A stretch of 64,000 nt of DNA from an uncultured Prevotella sp. (GTDB taxonomy: Bacteria; Bacteroidota; Bacteroidia; Bacteroidales; Bacteroidaceae). This document shows positions 34,265 to 43,087 of this stretch, one piece after another. Each line of letters starts with the position of its first letter. Position 1 is the stretch's first letter. The position numbers were made by a program, and so were the translations under genes. The DNA lies in contig CALUGP010000007.1 in the NCBI GenBank assembly GCA_944320195.1, positions 41,947-105,946 of the forward strand. The letters are read 5' to 3'. The notes beneath the pieces are model-generated. The model was not told where the DNA came from. It saw nothing but the letters and a program-made list of their open reading frames with translations, and ran no database searches.

Positions 34265-34322
34265 ATTCATTATTCATTTTTCATTAAAAAGATTATTCAT
34301 TCTTCATTATTCATTCTTCATT
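34265..34322. repeat. Right 7-bp-period arms beside the four-helix-bundle gene
   Basis: Two successive arrays: TTCATTA/TTCATTT/TTCATTA (about 34266-34286) and, after an AT spacer, TTCATTC/TTCATTA/TTCATTC/TTCATTA (about 34295-34322). Orientation is inverted relative to the left arm at 33823. The next gene starts 9 bp later. Confidence 0.8.
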
Positions 34323-34330
34323 AAATAATT

Positions 34331-34906
34331 ATGATTTTCTTAGAACTTTTCATCACGTTTTTCCAAATCGGGCTGTTCGGTTTCGGCGGAGGCTACGGCA
34401 TGTTGTCGCTGATTCAGGGCGAGGTTGTCCACAAGCACGCGTGGCTCACAACGTCAGAGTTCACCGACATCGTGGCCATAAGCCAGATGACTCCCGGCCC
34501 GATAGGCATCAACTCGGCCACATACTGTGGTTATACGGCGGTGCACAACGCCGGCTTCGGCTACTGGATGTCTGTTCTTGGCAGCGTTACGGCAACGTTC
34601 GCGCTGGTGCTTCCGTCGCTTATCCTGATGGTCTTGATAGCCAGGATGCTTATGAAATACATGCAGACGCAGACGGTCCAGAGCGTGTTCTCGGGCCTTC
34701 GCCCGGCCGTGGTAGGCCTGCTGGCCGCCGCCACGCTGCTTCTTATGTCTGAAGAGAACTTCAGTGCTCCCGACGTCAACCCCTGGCAGTTCTGGATCAG
34801 CTGCTTCCTGTTTGTGGCGTCGTTCGTGGGTACAAAGTATTTCAAGATTAATCCGATACGCATGATATGCTATGCCGGCGGCGCCGGACTGCTGTTGCTG
34901 TATTAG
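34331..34906 (+). CDS. Chromate transporter family protein, second half
   Basis: Inner-membrane CHR protein of 191 aa and the probable partner of the 33277-33822 product. Signatures: FFQIGLFGFGGGYGMLSLIQGEVV, FTDIVAISQMTPGPIGINSATYCGY, LGSVTATFALVLPSLILMVLIARM, and FSGLRPAVVGLLAAATLLL. The MTPGP motif is typical of the other half of split CHR pairs, where the first half has CPG. Its start is separated from its partner by about 510 bp containing the four-helix-bundle gene and heptad arms, whereas such pairs are normally adjacent. Confidence 0.92.
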   Translation: MIFLELFITFFQIGLFGFGGGYGMLSLIQGEVVHKHAWLTTSEFTDIVAISQMTPGPIGINSATYCGYTAVHNAGFGYWMSVLGSVTATFALVLPSLILMVLIARMLMKYMQTQTVQSVFSGLRPAVVGLLAAATLLLMSEENFSAPDVNPWQFWISCFLFVASFVGTKYFKINPIRMICYAGGAGLLLLY

Positions 34907-34958
34907 AATATGCGGAACAACGGTATGCCAAGGCTGCCGGTACTTGCCCATACATTAC

Positions 34959-35074
34959 CTGACACCCATCCAAATCCTCCCAAATGGAGAGAGCTTGACA
35001 GCTTTCCTATATATAAATAATGTGGAAAAGCATGCCAAGCTCTCTCCATTTGGGAGGATTTGGATGGGTGTCAG
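34959..35074. repeat. Palindromic element G3 (about 48-bp arms)
   Basis: Arms 34959-35007 and 35024-35074 are almost perfectly complementary (CTGACACCCATCCAAATCC lead) with a 16-bp loop. It is the most compact copy of the G/C-rich family and lies between convergent genes, so it may also terminate transcription from both sides. Confidence 0.85.
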
Positions 35075-35092
35075 CAGTTTGTCCTTTCTTCT

Positions 35093-35680
35093 TTATTGCC
35101 ACTTTACGGGCACGTTTCTCAGCTGGATGTATGATGCCAGGTTGCCGGCCCGCGAGCTTTTCTCGCTGTTCAGGTAATATCCGGCCTGGACAACTGATAG
35201 GGTGGTGACCGTTGCCGGCACGCCTACGAGCTTTGACAGCTCGAATTTCACGGGCACGCCCACGGCAAGGTTTTTCGCCGTGGCATAGTCGTTGGTCTTG
35301 TATTCGTTGCCGTCGGTGTCATATGCGGTTACGTTGTTGTCGCCGATCCGTGCGTTGGCGTAGCTCAGGTCCTTGGCGGTGGCCTTCAGATAGATGGTCA
35401 CTGTGCCGGCCATGGAGTTGCCGACGGCCTCCACGAACTCAAGGTCGAAGCTGGCGGCGGCCGGATTTCCGATGCTCACTCCCGATGCCGACGTTACGAA
35501 GTTCACTCCGGGCGCACTGCTCTTTTCGGCTGTCGTGGAGGTTGCTTCGCCCGTAAGCGTTTCCTTAACCACTTCTTTCGCCGCGTTTTTCAGTTTCTGC
35601 AAGAACTGGGCTTCAGCCTGCTGTGGCATTGCGAAGAGGCCTATAGCCACTGCACAAAGGGTAAAAACAGATTTTTTCAT
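35093..35680 (-). CDS. Exported protein of unknown function
   Basis: Periplasmic or secreted protein of 195 aa. The start at 35680 gives a clear signal peptide (MKKSVFTLCAVAIGLFAMPQQAEAQ). A short amphipathic helix follows (FLQKLKNAAKEVVKETLTG), then a Ser/Thr/Ala-rich linker and one beta-rich domain (ASFDLEFVEAVGNSMAGTVTIYLKAT ... NVTAYDTDGNEYKTND ... VPVKFELSKLVGVPATVTTLSVVQAGYYL). The layout is that of a DUF-type immunoglobulin-like domain; I cannot name the family. It sits 40 bp downstream of the membrane protein gene on the same strand and may share its transcript. Confidence 0.7.
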   Translation of the reverse strand: MKKSVFTLCAVAIGLFAMPQQAEAQFLQKLKNAAKEVVKETLTGEATSTTAEKSSAPGVNFVTSASGVSIGNPAAASFDLEFVEAVGNSMAGTVTIYLKATAKDLSYANARIGDNNVTAYDTDGNEYKTNDYATAKNLAVGVPVKFELSKLVGVPATVTTLSVVQAGYYLNSEKSSRAGNLASYIQLRNVPVKWQ

Positions 35681-35720
35681 AGTCAAAACGGTTTTAGTTA
35701 TACAATAAGAGTGCATGTAT

Positions 35721-36524
35721 TCAGTCGCCGGCCTTGCGCTCGGCTATCTGCCTGTTGGCGGAGTCTCGCGCTCCGGGTGTGTAGTGCATGTGCCCGTCGT
35801 TGTCGTAGAACACCTGTCTTGGCTGTTGCTTCGATGCCTCCTTCGACATCATTCCGAACATATACATTCCGCCTACAACCACAGCCGTAACCATCAACAA
35901 TTGCAGGAAAAGGTGGAACAATGCCACCAGGAACAGGAACACCGCAAGGCAGACCGCAACCACAAGCACCACTGAAAATGCGGTGAACGCCGCTCCATGC
36001 CGCCAGCCGGCCGTGCGCACGTTGCGCATCAAGGCCCAGCCTATGCCGCCGAGCACCAGTGTCCAGAATATGACGTGCGACACCGTGTCGGCCGTGTCGC
36101 CTGAAACGCCGAAGATGCTGCTTGCCACAGACACGACGAATGCTATCGGGAACGTGAGCAGGAGGCAGATGAACGTGGACTTTATGGACAGGTCCTTGCC
36201 TATGTGTTCTTCCACGGCGCCCTTGAAAAAGAACACTTGCAGTATCTGGAACGCCACGAACAGGGCGAATGGAATCAGCCTCAGGAGTTTCGCCCAGAAG
36301 CCGTACTTGTCTGAGGTGCACCACCACAGGCTGTTGCCTCCGAGCACCGAGTATATGGCTATCTCTAAAACTGTGGCCGCCAGCATGCATCCGCCGGCCG
36401 CCAGCAGCAGCGTGCGTGACTTGGCTCCGCCTTTCATGTGGAGCAGGGTGGCGCCGAATGCGGCGGCTACGATTATGAACACAAGCCAGAACGGCAGTGT
36501 GGTTGACATCAGAAATTCTTTCAT
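35721..36524 (-). CDS. Multi-pass membrane protein of unknown function
   Basis: Inner-membrane protein of 267 aa with about seven hydrophobic segments: LPFWLVFIIVAAAFGATLLHM, LLLAAGGCMLAATVLEIAIYSV, LLRLIPFALFVAFQILQVFFF, STFICLLLTFPIAFVVSVASS, VIFWTLVLGGIGWALM, and a double-length VVLVVAVCLAVFLFLVALFHLF/LLMVTAVVVGGMYMFGMM region. A hydrophilic C-terminal tail of about 40 residues (SKEASKQQPRQVFYDNDGHMHYTPGARD) probably faces the cytoplasm. No known domain is recognised. The start could also be the ATG at 36509 (MSTTLPFW). Confidence 0.7.
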   Translation of the reverse strand: MKEFLMSTTLPFWLVFIIVAAAFGATLLHMKGGAKSRTLLLAAGGCMLAATVLEIAIYSVLGGNSLWWCTSDKYGFWAKLLRLIPFALFVAFQILQVFFFKGAVEEHIGKDLSIKSTFICLLLTFPIAFVVSVASSIFGVSGDTADTVSHVIFWTLVLGGIGWALMRNVRTAGWRHGAAFTAFSVVLVVAVCLAVFLFLVALFHLFLQLLMVTAVVVGGMYMFGMMSKEASKQQPRQVFYDNDGHMHYTPGARDSANRQIAERKAGD

Positions 36525-36686
36525 GTCGTTACGGTTTATATGTTATTATAATGTGTAAAAAAGTCCTTTGGGGCTGCCTTTTTCTGCAAAAATAATTAAA
36601 ATGCCGACTTGTGCAATAACGGTTTTCCGTGAATTTGCCGCTTACTTGTGGACGGCCGTGTAACGGCTTGATTCACAGTGCGTTGC

Positions 36687-36772
36687 AAAAGGCCGTCTTT
36701 CGCGTTCCAAAAGACGGCCTTTCAGCGTGCGATTGACGGCCTTTCGGATTGCAAAAGACCGTCTTTTGCATT
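36687..36772. repeat. 22-bp-period repeat block (4 units)
   Basis: Units at 36687, 36709, 36731 and 36753, ending about 17 bp upstream of the -33 box of the FAH-porU operon promoter. The gap 36525-36855 holds only this block and that promoter. Confidence 0.85.
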
Positions 36773-36788
36773 GAGGCTGCCGGCTGAT

Positions 36789-36819
36789 TTTGCGCTTTCG
36801 GGATTTTTGCGTACCTTTG
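36789..36819 (+). promoter_or_regulatory. Promoter of the FAH-porU-porV-ispF run
   Basis: TTTG (36789-36792), exactly 19 bp, TACCTTTG (36812-36819), 37 bp before the first start codon. Full match to the Bacteroidetes promoter pattern. Confidence 0.75.
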
Positions 36820-36855
36820 CCCGAAGTGTATTCATGACTTAGCGAACCGAGTGAT

Positions 36856-37473
36856 ATGAAGATTTTTGCCGTAGGGATGAATTACATCCTGCACAATAAA
36901 GAGCTTGACGGAACGTTATATAAACCGGAAGAGCCTGTGATTTTCACCAAGGCCGACTCGTCGCTGCTGAAAGACGGCAAGCCGTTCTTTCCGCCCGACG
37001 ACCTTGGGCGCATCGACTACGAGGGCGAGCTTGTGGTGCGCATATGCCGCCTTGGCAAGAACATTCCCGTAAGGTTCGCCCACAGGTATTATGACGCGGT
37101 GACCGTGGGTGTCGACTTCACAGCGCGCGAGCTGCAGAGCCGCCTGCGCAAGGAGGGCAGGCCGTGGGAGCTGTGCAAGGGATTCGACGGCGCGGCCACG
37201 ATAGGCGATTGGGTCGACGTGGCCAAGTTCCGCGACGTGCAGGCGCTGCGTTTCCGTCTTGAGGTCAACGGGCTTACGGTGCAGGAAGGCTGCTCGGCCG
37301 ACATGCTGTTCAAGATTGACGAGCTGATAGCCTACATAAGCCGCTGGTTCACGCTTAAGACGGGCGACATTATCTACACCGGCACGCCGCCGGGAGTGGG
37401 GCCTGTGAGCGTGGACGACCACATCACGGGCTGGATAGAAGACCGCAAGGTGCTTGAATTCAACGTAAAATGA
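36856..37473 (+). CDS. Fumarylacetoacetate hydrolase (FAH) family protein
   Basis: Cytosolic FAH-fold enzyme of 205 aa; members act as hydrolases, decarboxylases or hydratases on small 2-oxo acids. Motifs: IDYEGELVVRI with the metal-binding Glu pair (about 56-66), VTVGVDFTARELQ (metal-binding Asp), KGFDGAATIGDW, and LKTGDIIYTGTPPGVGPV near the C-terminus. The protein is slightly short but the core is complete. Its stop overlaps the porU start (ATGA), so translation is coupled; conserved linkage of FAH genes to porU in Bacteroidetes is plausible but I infer no functional relation. Confidence 0.88.
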   Translation: MKIFAVGMNYILHNKELDGTLYKPEEPVIFTKADSSLLKDGKPFFPPDDLGRIDYEGELVVRICRLGKNIPVRFAHRYYDAVTVGVDFTARELQSRLRKEGRPWELCKGFDGAATIGDWVDVAKFRDVQALRFRLEVNGLTVQEGCSADMLFKIDELIAYISRWFTLKTGDIIYTGTPPGVGPVSVDDHITGWIEDRKVLEFNVK

Positions 37474-40400
37474 AATTAAGGAAAGTATTGCCGCTGCTGG
37501 CTGCCATGCTGTCCGTGTTCACAGTTTCGGCGCAGGTGAAGATGCAAAAGTTCTTCAACCTTACGGCCGAAGAGGTGAGGATAGACAGCGTGTTGCCCCT
37601 CTTCGCGTATTCCGTGCCCCTCGACGGGGCGTGGAGAGACTCCGTCTACTCCGCCGGGATAGAGTATCCCGAGTTCCTGGAGATGAGCGAGGGCGACATC
37701 GGCAGATACTTGCGCGCAGGCGGCGGGCCGCTCCCGGCTATGCCCGAAGTGGCGGCCGACGTGGTTGTCGACCGCAAGCGCGGCCGGCTCGACGTGTCGT
37801 TCACGCCCCTGGTGGAGCGTGGCGGCAAGAAGATGAAGCTCGTCAGCTTCATGCTCGAGGTGAAGTCGTCGCCCAAGCGGCGCGGCGCGGCCTCGACAAG
37901 GGCCGGTGGCGGCGGTGACGCAAGCGGCCGCTATGCGGTCAACTCCGTGCTGCGCCAAGGCCGTTGGGCCAAGATACGCGTGCCGGCCACGGGCGTTTAC
38001 GAGATAACCGGCGACCTGATACGCCGTGCCGGACTGACGGACATGAGCCGTGTGAAGGTGTACGGATATGGCGGAGCTCTCCAAAACGAAGTGCTTAGGG
38101 AAGAAGACCTTGTGCGGTATGACGACCTCAAGGAGGTGCCCACATGCACCGTTGACGGCCGCAGGTTGTTCCATGCCCAAGGGCCGGTGTCGTGGAGCGG
38201 CGTTGATGCAGACATCCGCACACGCAACCCATACTCCGACTGCGGCTATTATTTCCTCACCGAGAGCGACGGCGAACCGCTCACGGTGGACAGCACGGCC
38301 TTCGTCGACTCCTTCTATCCGTCGGCCGACGATTACCACACGCTGTACGAGGTGGACGATTATGCCTGGTACCAGGGCGGGCGCAACCTGTGCCAGGACG
38401 ACCCGATAGCCGCCGGCCGCTCCAAGAGCTACACCATAAGCCTCGCCCCGGGGCAGACGGGCAGGGCTGCCGTTACCGTCCGCGCCACGGCCGGACGGCA
38501 AAGCACGGCGCAGATAGACGTGAACGGCACCGTCGTTGGCACCGTCTCGACAGGCACTTTCGGTGAATACGACCACGGGAAGAACATGTCAGGCAAATAC
38601 ACAGTGGACAATCTGCAGGCTGAGAACACCGTCACGATAACCACGCTGGGCGGCGGTCCGGTGCGCCTCGACTTCATATCCGTGCGCCACGATGCACCCA
38701 GGAGCAGGCCTGTTCTTGCCGGGACAGCCTTCCCACAGCCCGAATACGTCTACAACATAACCAACCAAGACCACCACGCCGACCCCCAGGCGGACATGAT
38801 AATAATAGTGCCCGCGTCGGCAAAGCTCACCGCCGAGGCGCAGAGACTGGCCGAACACCATCGCCGGAACGACGGGCTCAGGGTCAACGTAGTGCCCGCC
38901 GACGAGCTGTACAACGAGTTCTCAAGCGGCACTCCGGATGCCAACGCCTACCGGCGGTACCTCAAGATGCTGTACGACCGCGCCAAGACCGAAGGCGACA
39001 TGCCTCGTTATCTGCTGCTTTTCGGAGACTGCGTGTGGGACAACCGCATGAACACGGCCGAGTGTGGGGGCCTCTCGCCCGACGATTTCCTGCTCTGCCA
39101 TGAGAGCGAAAACTCTTTCAACGCAGTCGACTGCTATGTGGACGACGGCTTCTTCTGCTGTCTTGACGACGGAGAGGGCGGCAGTCCCACCCGTAACGAC
39201 AAGCTCGACGTGGCCGTAGGGCGCTTTCCCGTGCGCAATGAGGACGAAGCCAAGACCATGGTTGACAAGACAATAAACTATGCCGGGAACCAAAATGCCG
39301 GCAGTTGGCAAAACATGTTCGTCTTCATGGGCGACGACGGCAACGGCAACATACACATGAACGATGCCGACGAGATAGCCTCACTGGTTGAATCCGTCAA
39401 CCCCGCGTTCCGCGTGGAGCGCATAATGTGGGACGCATACAGGCGTGAAAGCTCGTCAACTGGCAACACTTATCCCGACGTGTCAAAGCTGATAAGGCAA
39501 CGGCAAGGCTCAGGCGCGCTGGTGATGAACTACAGCGGGCATGGCCGTCCTGACCAGATATCCCACGAACGGGTGCTTACGCTGGCCGATTTTGCCGCGT
39601 TCAACAACTCGAACCTGCCTCTGTGGATAACCGCCTCGTGCGACATCATGCCATTCGATTCGCAGGAAGACAACATCGGAGAGACCGCCGTGCTCAACAA
39701 GAAGGGCGGAGCCGTGGCCTTTTACGGCACTACGCGCACCGTGTACGTTGACCGCAACAAGGCCATAAACAAGGCTTTCATGAAGGCGCTGCTCACCCCC
39801 GTCGGCGGAAAATACGTCACAATAGGCGAAGCCCAGCGGTTGGCCAAGAACAACCTGATTGTCTCCATGGCCGACACTACTGTCAACAAGCTGCAGTATT
39901 CGCTGCTCGGCGACCCCGCGCTGACGCTCAACGTGCCGTCGCCCGGTGCCGTTATAGACAGTATAAACGGCGTGAAGCTGTCGGCCGGAGGCAGTCTTCC
40001 GCGCCTTTCTGCAGGGTCGGTAGTGTCGGTGAAAGGGCACGTTGAGGCAGCCGGAGGCGGCACAGACACTTCGTTCAATGGCGTTGTGACAGCCACGGTA
40101 AGGGATGCCGAGCACCTCATTGTCTGTCGTTTGAACAACACATCGGATGAAGGGGCGAGCACGCCGTTTGAATATTACGACCGTAACACAGTGCTCTTCA
40201 ACGGCAGCGACAGTGTCCGTGGCGGCCGTTTCGGCTTCTCTTTCGCCGTGCCGAAGGACATTGACTACAGCGACGAGCAAGGACTCATAAACCTGCTGGC
40301 CGTGAACAGCGTCTCCAACGAGGCCGTCAACGGCTACAGCGACGGCTTCGTCGTGGGAGGAACGGGCGCAGCCGGTTCCGACAATGTTGGCCCGTCGATA

Positions 40401-41042
40401 TACTGTTACCTGAATTCGCCGTCGTTCATGGACGGCGGCAACGTCAACACTACGCCTTTCTTCGTAGCCGAAATACAGGACAAGGACGGACTTAACACCA
40501 CCGGCGCAGGCATAGGTCATGACCTTCTGCTCACAATAGACGGCGACATGTCGAAAACTTACGTGCTGAACGACAACTTCGAGTATGACTTCGGCAGTTA
40601 CACTTCAGGCCGCACATATTATAATATACCCGCACTTACGCCTGGGCGGCACACACTTCGCTTCCGCGCCTGGGACATAATGAACAACTCTTCGACAACG
40701 GAACTGACGTTCAATGTCGTTGAAGGGCTTGCGCCTAACTTCTACGGAGTGGACTGTACGCAGAATCCTGCAACCACGGGAACTACCTTCATCATAACGC
40801 ATGACCGCTCGGGAAGCAATCTCGACGTGGAAATCGAGGTGTTCGACATCAGCGGCCGTCCCGTGTGGAAGCATGAGGAAAACGGAGTGGCGGCCTCGGA
40901 CACATACACCGTTGACTGGGACTTGACGGGCGACGGCGGCGGACAGCTTGCCACCGGGGTGTACATTTACCGCGTAAAGATTGGCAATGAAGGCGGCAGG
41001 ATGGTCTCAAAAGCCAAGAAACTGATAATAGTGACAAGATAA
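37470..41042 (+). CDS. porU: Type IX secretion system sortase PorU
   Basis: Gingipain-like transpeptidase of the T9SS that cleaves the C-terminal sorting signal and attaches cargo to A-LPS at the cell surface. 1190 aa. Signal peptide (LLAAMLSVFTVSAQ), long beta-rich N-terminal part, then a C25 peptidase domain with the catalytic His691 (NYSGHGRPDQIS) and Cys724 (ITASCDIMPFDSQEDNIGE), and a C-terminal Ig/CTD-like region ending in TGVYIYRVKIGNE-type sequence with a FlgD-like fold (DISGRPVWKHEENG). Length, catalytic dyad and the following porV gene make the call firm. It would process the amylase tail at the start of the window. Confidence 0.95.
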   Translation: MKLRKVLPLLAAMLSVFTVSAQVKMQKFFNLTAEEVRIDSVLPLFAYSVPLDGAWRDSVYSAGIEYPEFLEMSEGDIGRYLRAGGGPLPAMPEVAADVVVDRKRGRLDVSFTPLVERGGKKMKLVSFMLEVKSSPKRRGAASTRAGGGGDASGRYAVNSVLRQGRWAKIRVPATGVYEITGDLIRRAGLTDMSRVKVYGYGGALQNEVLREEDLVRYDDLKEVPTCTVDGRRLFHAQGPVSWSGVDADIRTRNPYSDCGYYFLTESDGEPLTVDSTAFVDSFYPSADDYHTLYEVDDYAWYQGGRNLCQDDPIAAGRSKSYTISLAPGQTGRAAVTVRATAGRQSTAQIDVNGTVVGTVSTGTFGEYDHGKNMSGKYTVDNLQAENTVTITTLGGGPVRLDFISVRHDAPRSRPVLAGTAFPQPEYVYNITNQDHHADPQADMIIIVPASAKLTAEAQRLAEHHRRNDGLRVNVVPADELYNEFSSGTPDANAYRRYLKMLYDRAKTEGDMPRYLLLFGDCVWDNRMNTAECGGLSPDDFLLCHESENSFNAVDCYVDDGFFCCLDDGEGGSPTRNDKLDVAVGRFPVRNEDEAKTMVDKTINYAGNQNAGSWQNMFVFMGDDGNGNIHMNDADEIASLVESVNPAFRVERIMWDAYRRESSSTGNTYPDVSKLIRQRQGSGALVMNYSGHGRPDQISHERVLTLADFAAFNNSNLPLWITASCDIMPFDSQEDNIGETAVLNKKGGAVAFYGTTRTVYVDRNKAINKAFMKALLTPVGGKYVTIGEAQRLAKNNLIVSMADTTVNKLQYSLLGDPALTLNVPSPGAVIDSINGVKLSAGGSLPRLSAGSVVSVKGHVEAAGGGTDTSFNGVVTATVRDAEHLIVCRLNNTSDEGASTPFEYYDRNTVLFNGSDSVRGGRFGFSFAVPKDIDYSDEQGLINLLAVNSVSNEAVNGYSDGFVVGGTGAAGSDNVGPSIYCYLNSPSFMDGGNVNTTPFFVAEIQDKDGLNTTGAGIGHDLLLTIDGDMSKTYVLNDNFEYDFGSYTSGRTYYNIPALTPGRHTLRFRAWDIMNNSSTTELTFNVVEGLAPNFYGVDCTQNPATTGTTFIITHDRSGSNLDVEIEVFDISGRPVWKHEENGVAASDTYTVDWDLTGDGGGQLATGVYIYRVKIGNEGGRMVSKAKKLIIVTR

Positions 41043-41119
41043 GCCCGAGCTTGCGTGTCTGCGGTCGGCAATCAACAATAAAAAAGTAAACAACTGTTTG
41101 AACAGCAACAATCATGACA

Positions 41120-42283
41120 ATGAAGCACCTTAAGATACTTCTGGCTATGGTGTTTGCCGCCGTCTGGTCCGGCGCGAACGCCCAGGAAAAGACAGACATA
41201 TTCAATCCTGAGCGCAACTCGGTAACCTCGCAGACCATAGCTCCCGACGCACGTGCCGCCGGTATGGGCGATGTGGGAGCGGCGACCGACCCCGACGTGA
41301 ACTCGCAATACTGGAACCCGGCCAAATATCCGTTCTGCATCAGCCGCGCCGGGGTGGCTCTCAACTATACTCCGTGGCTGCGCCAGTTGGTCAACGACAT
41401 GGATCTGGCATACCTTGCGGGCTATTACCGCATCGGCGATTACAGCGCTGTGTCGGCCTCGTTGCGCTATTTTTCCCTGGGAGAGGTCAACATGTCTGAA
41501 GAGGTCGGCGGCATGACGATAAGCCCTTACGAGATGTCTGTGGACGTGGCTTACTCCCTGATGTTGAGCGAGAAGTTCTCTATTGCGGCGGCGGTGAGGT
41601 GGATCTACTCCGACATTACCTACGACTACACCGACGACACCACGCCTGGCAGCGCCTTCGGAGCCGACCTGGCCCTGTATTACCAGGATTACATAATGTT
41701 GGGTGAGCGCGAATGCCAGCTCGGCCTTGGCCTGAACATAAGCAACATTGGCAGCAAGATAAACTTCGGAAGCGACGAAAACAGCGAGTTCATACCGACG
41801 AACATGCGCCTGGGAGCGTCGCTGATGGTGCCGGTGGACGAATATAACCGTTTCACCATTGCCGCCGACGCAAACAAGATGCTCGTGCCTACGTATCCGT
41901 TGCAGGAGGACGGCGAGTCGACCGAGGACTACCAGCAGCGCGTGCAGAAAGACTATTACGACATTTCGAGCATCAGCGGCATATTCAAGAGCTTCGGCGA
42001 CGCGCCCGGAGGGTTCAAGGAGGAGCTGCAGGAGATACGCTGGAGCGTCGGCGCGGAGTATGTCTACAACGACAAGTTCAGCCTGCGCGCCGGCTATCAC
42101 CATGAGTCGGAGAACAAGGGAAACCGCAAATACTTCACCTTCGGAGCCGGATTCCGCATGAGCGCCTTCTCGCTCGACTGCGGATACGTGTGGGCCACGG
42201 CGAAGAGCAACCCTCTGGACCAGACCCTGCGCTTCACTCTGGCGTTCGACATGGACGGCATCAAGGACTTGTTCAGGAGATAA
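41120..42283 (+). CDS. porV: Type IX secretion outer-membrane protein PorV
   Basis: Outer-membrane shuttle protein (LptO/PorV, FadL-like 14-strand barrel) that binds T9SS cargo leaving the Sov translocon and hands it to PorU. 387 aa from the second ATG (41120); the ATG at 41114 adds two residues. Signal peptide MKHLKILLAMVFAAVWSGANAQ, then the family hallmark APDARAAGMGDVGAATDPDVNSQYWNPAKYPF (about 36-70), followed by strands such as YYRIGDYSAVSASLRYFSLGEV. The terminal strand ends TLAFDMDGIKDLFRR. It is 70 bp downstream of porU, the usual neighbour. Confidence 0.95.
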   Translation: MKHLKILLAMVFAAVWSGANAQEKTDIFNPERNSVTSQTIAPDARAAGMGDVGAATDPDVNSQYWNPAKYPFCISRAGVALNYTPWLRQLVNDMDLAYLAGYYRIGDYSAVSASLRYFSLGEVNMSEEVGGMTISPYEMSVDVAYSLMLSEKFSIAAAVRWIYSDITYDYTDDTTPGSAFGADLALYYQDYIMLGERECQLGLGLNISNIGSKINFGSDENSEFIPTNMRLGASLMVPVDEYNRFTIAADANKMLVPTYPLQEDGESTEDYQQRVQKDYYDISSISGIFKSFGDAPGGFKEELQEIRWSVGAEYVYNDKFSLRAGYHHESENKGNRKYFTFGAGFRMSAFSLDCGYVWATAKSNPLDQTLRFTLAFDMDGIKDLFRR

Positions 42284-42295
42284 TTCTTTAGCATT

Positions 42296-42772
42296 ATGGA
42301 TATAAGAGTAGGTTTGGGATACGACGTTCACCGCCTCGTCGAGGGACGCGAGCTGTGGCTCGGAGGCATAAAGATAGGGCACACGATGGGGCTGTTGGGG
42401 CACAGCGACGCCGACGTGCTGATACACGCCATATGCGACGCTCTGCTCGGGGCGGCCAACATGCGCGACATAGGCTACCATTTCCCCGACACGTCGGCCG
42501 ACACGCTCAACGTTGACAGCAAGATATTGCTGCGCAAGACGGTGGAACTGATCGCCACCAAGGGCTACCGCGTGGGCAACATCGACGCTACGGTATGCGC
42601 CGAGCGTCCCAAGATTAATCCGCACGTGCCGGCCATGAAGGCGTGCCTCGCGGAAGTGATTGGCACTGACGAAGACAACATTTCGATAAAGGCCACCACC
42701 ACCGAACGCCTCGGCTTTACCGGGCGCGAGGAGGGGATAAGCGCATACGCCGTGGCGCTGGTTGCAAGGTAA
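42296..42772 (+). CDS. ispF: 2-C-methyl-D-erythritol 2,4-cyclodiphosphate synthase
   Basis: Fifth step of the non-mevalonate isoprenoid pathway; cytosolic trimer, 158 aa. Conserved features: MDIRVGLGYDVHRL with the zinc-ligand Asp-x-His, GHSDADVLIHAICDALLGAANMRDIGYHFPD with the second His and CDP-binding residues, and the C-terminal ATTTERLGFTGREEGISAYAVALV. Complete and of normal length. It begins 12 bp after porV and is therefore probably the last gene of that transcript, ahead of a repeat block. Confidence 0.97.
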   Translation: MDIRVGLGYDVHRLVEGRELWLGGIKIGHTMGLLGHSDADVLIHAICDALLGAANMRDIGYHFPDTSADTLNVDSKILLRKTVELIATKGYRVGNIDATVCAERPKINPHVPAMKACLAEVIGTDEDNISIKATTTERLGFTGREEGISAYAVALVAR

Positions 42773-42799
42773 AGGCCGGCTTGCAGCCCACTGTTTTTC

Positions 42800-42885
42800 A
42801 AAAGACGGCCTTTTAAGATGCAAAAGGCCATGAATCACGTGCCAAAAGGCCGTCTTTTGCAGTGCGAAAGACGGCCTTTTGCAAC
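42800..42885. repeat. 22-bp-period repeat block (4 units) downstream of ispF
   Basis: Units at 42800, 42822, 42844 and 42866. Neighbouring units are inverted and could fold as a hairpin at the end of the porU-ispF transcript. The rest of the 42773-43087 gap contains only the pyrE promoter. Confidence 0.85.
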
Positions 42886-42980
42886 GCGCTGTGAGCCAAT
42901 GTCTTACGCAGGTGTCCACGACGGGCCTCGTGCCCGGTGTCGCTGGCGTGCGCCGTAAGGGTAAAAATAAGGCGATTTAT

Positions 42981-43011
42981 TTTGTTTTACACGGTAAAAA
43001 ACGTAACTTTG
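42981..43011 (+). promoter_or_regulatory. Promoter of the pyrE-argH run
   Basis: TTTG (42981-42984), exactly 19 bp, TAACTTTG (43004-43011). Leader of about 70 nt to the pyrE start. Confidence 0.75.
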
Positions 43012-43087
43012 CACGATATAAACACGCGCGGGCGGACGACCGCATGGCGAGTGGCGGATATATAACAAGGTAATAAAACATAAAGAC

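Noticed and set aside
33823-34322. Complete diversity-generating retroelement around the Avd-like gene
   Set aside because: No reverse transcriptase, no template/variable repeat pair and no C-type-lectin target were seen in the window.
39510-40520. 336-codon minus-strand frame inside porU
   Set aside because: Shadow of the porU peptidase region, which carries the catalytic His and Cys on the plus strand.
41072-42919. 615-codon open frame on the minus strand opposite porV/ispF
   Set aside because: It is antisense to two well-supported genes, has no recognisable domain and an Ala/Val/Arg-rich composition typical of GC-rich shadow frames.
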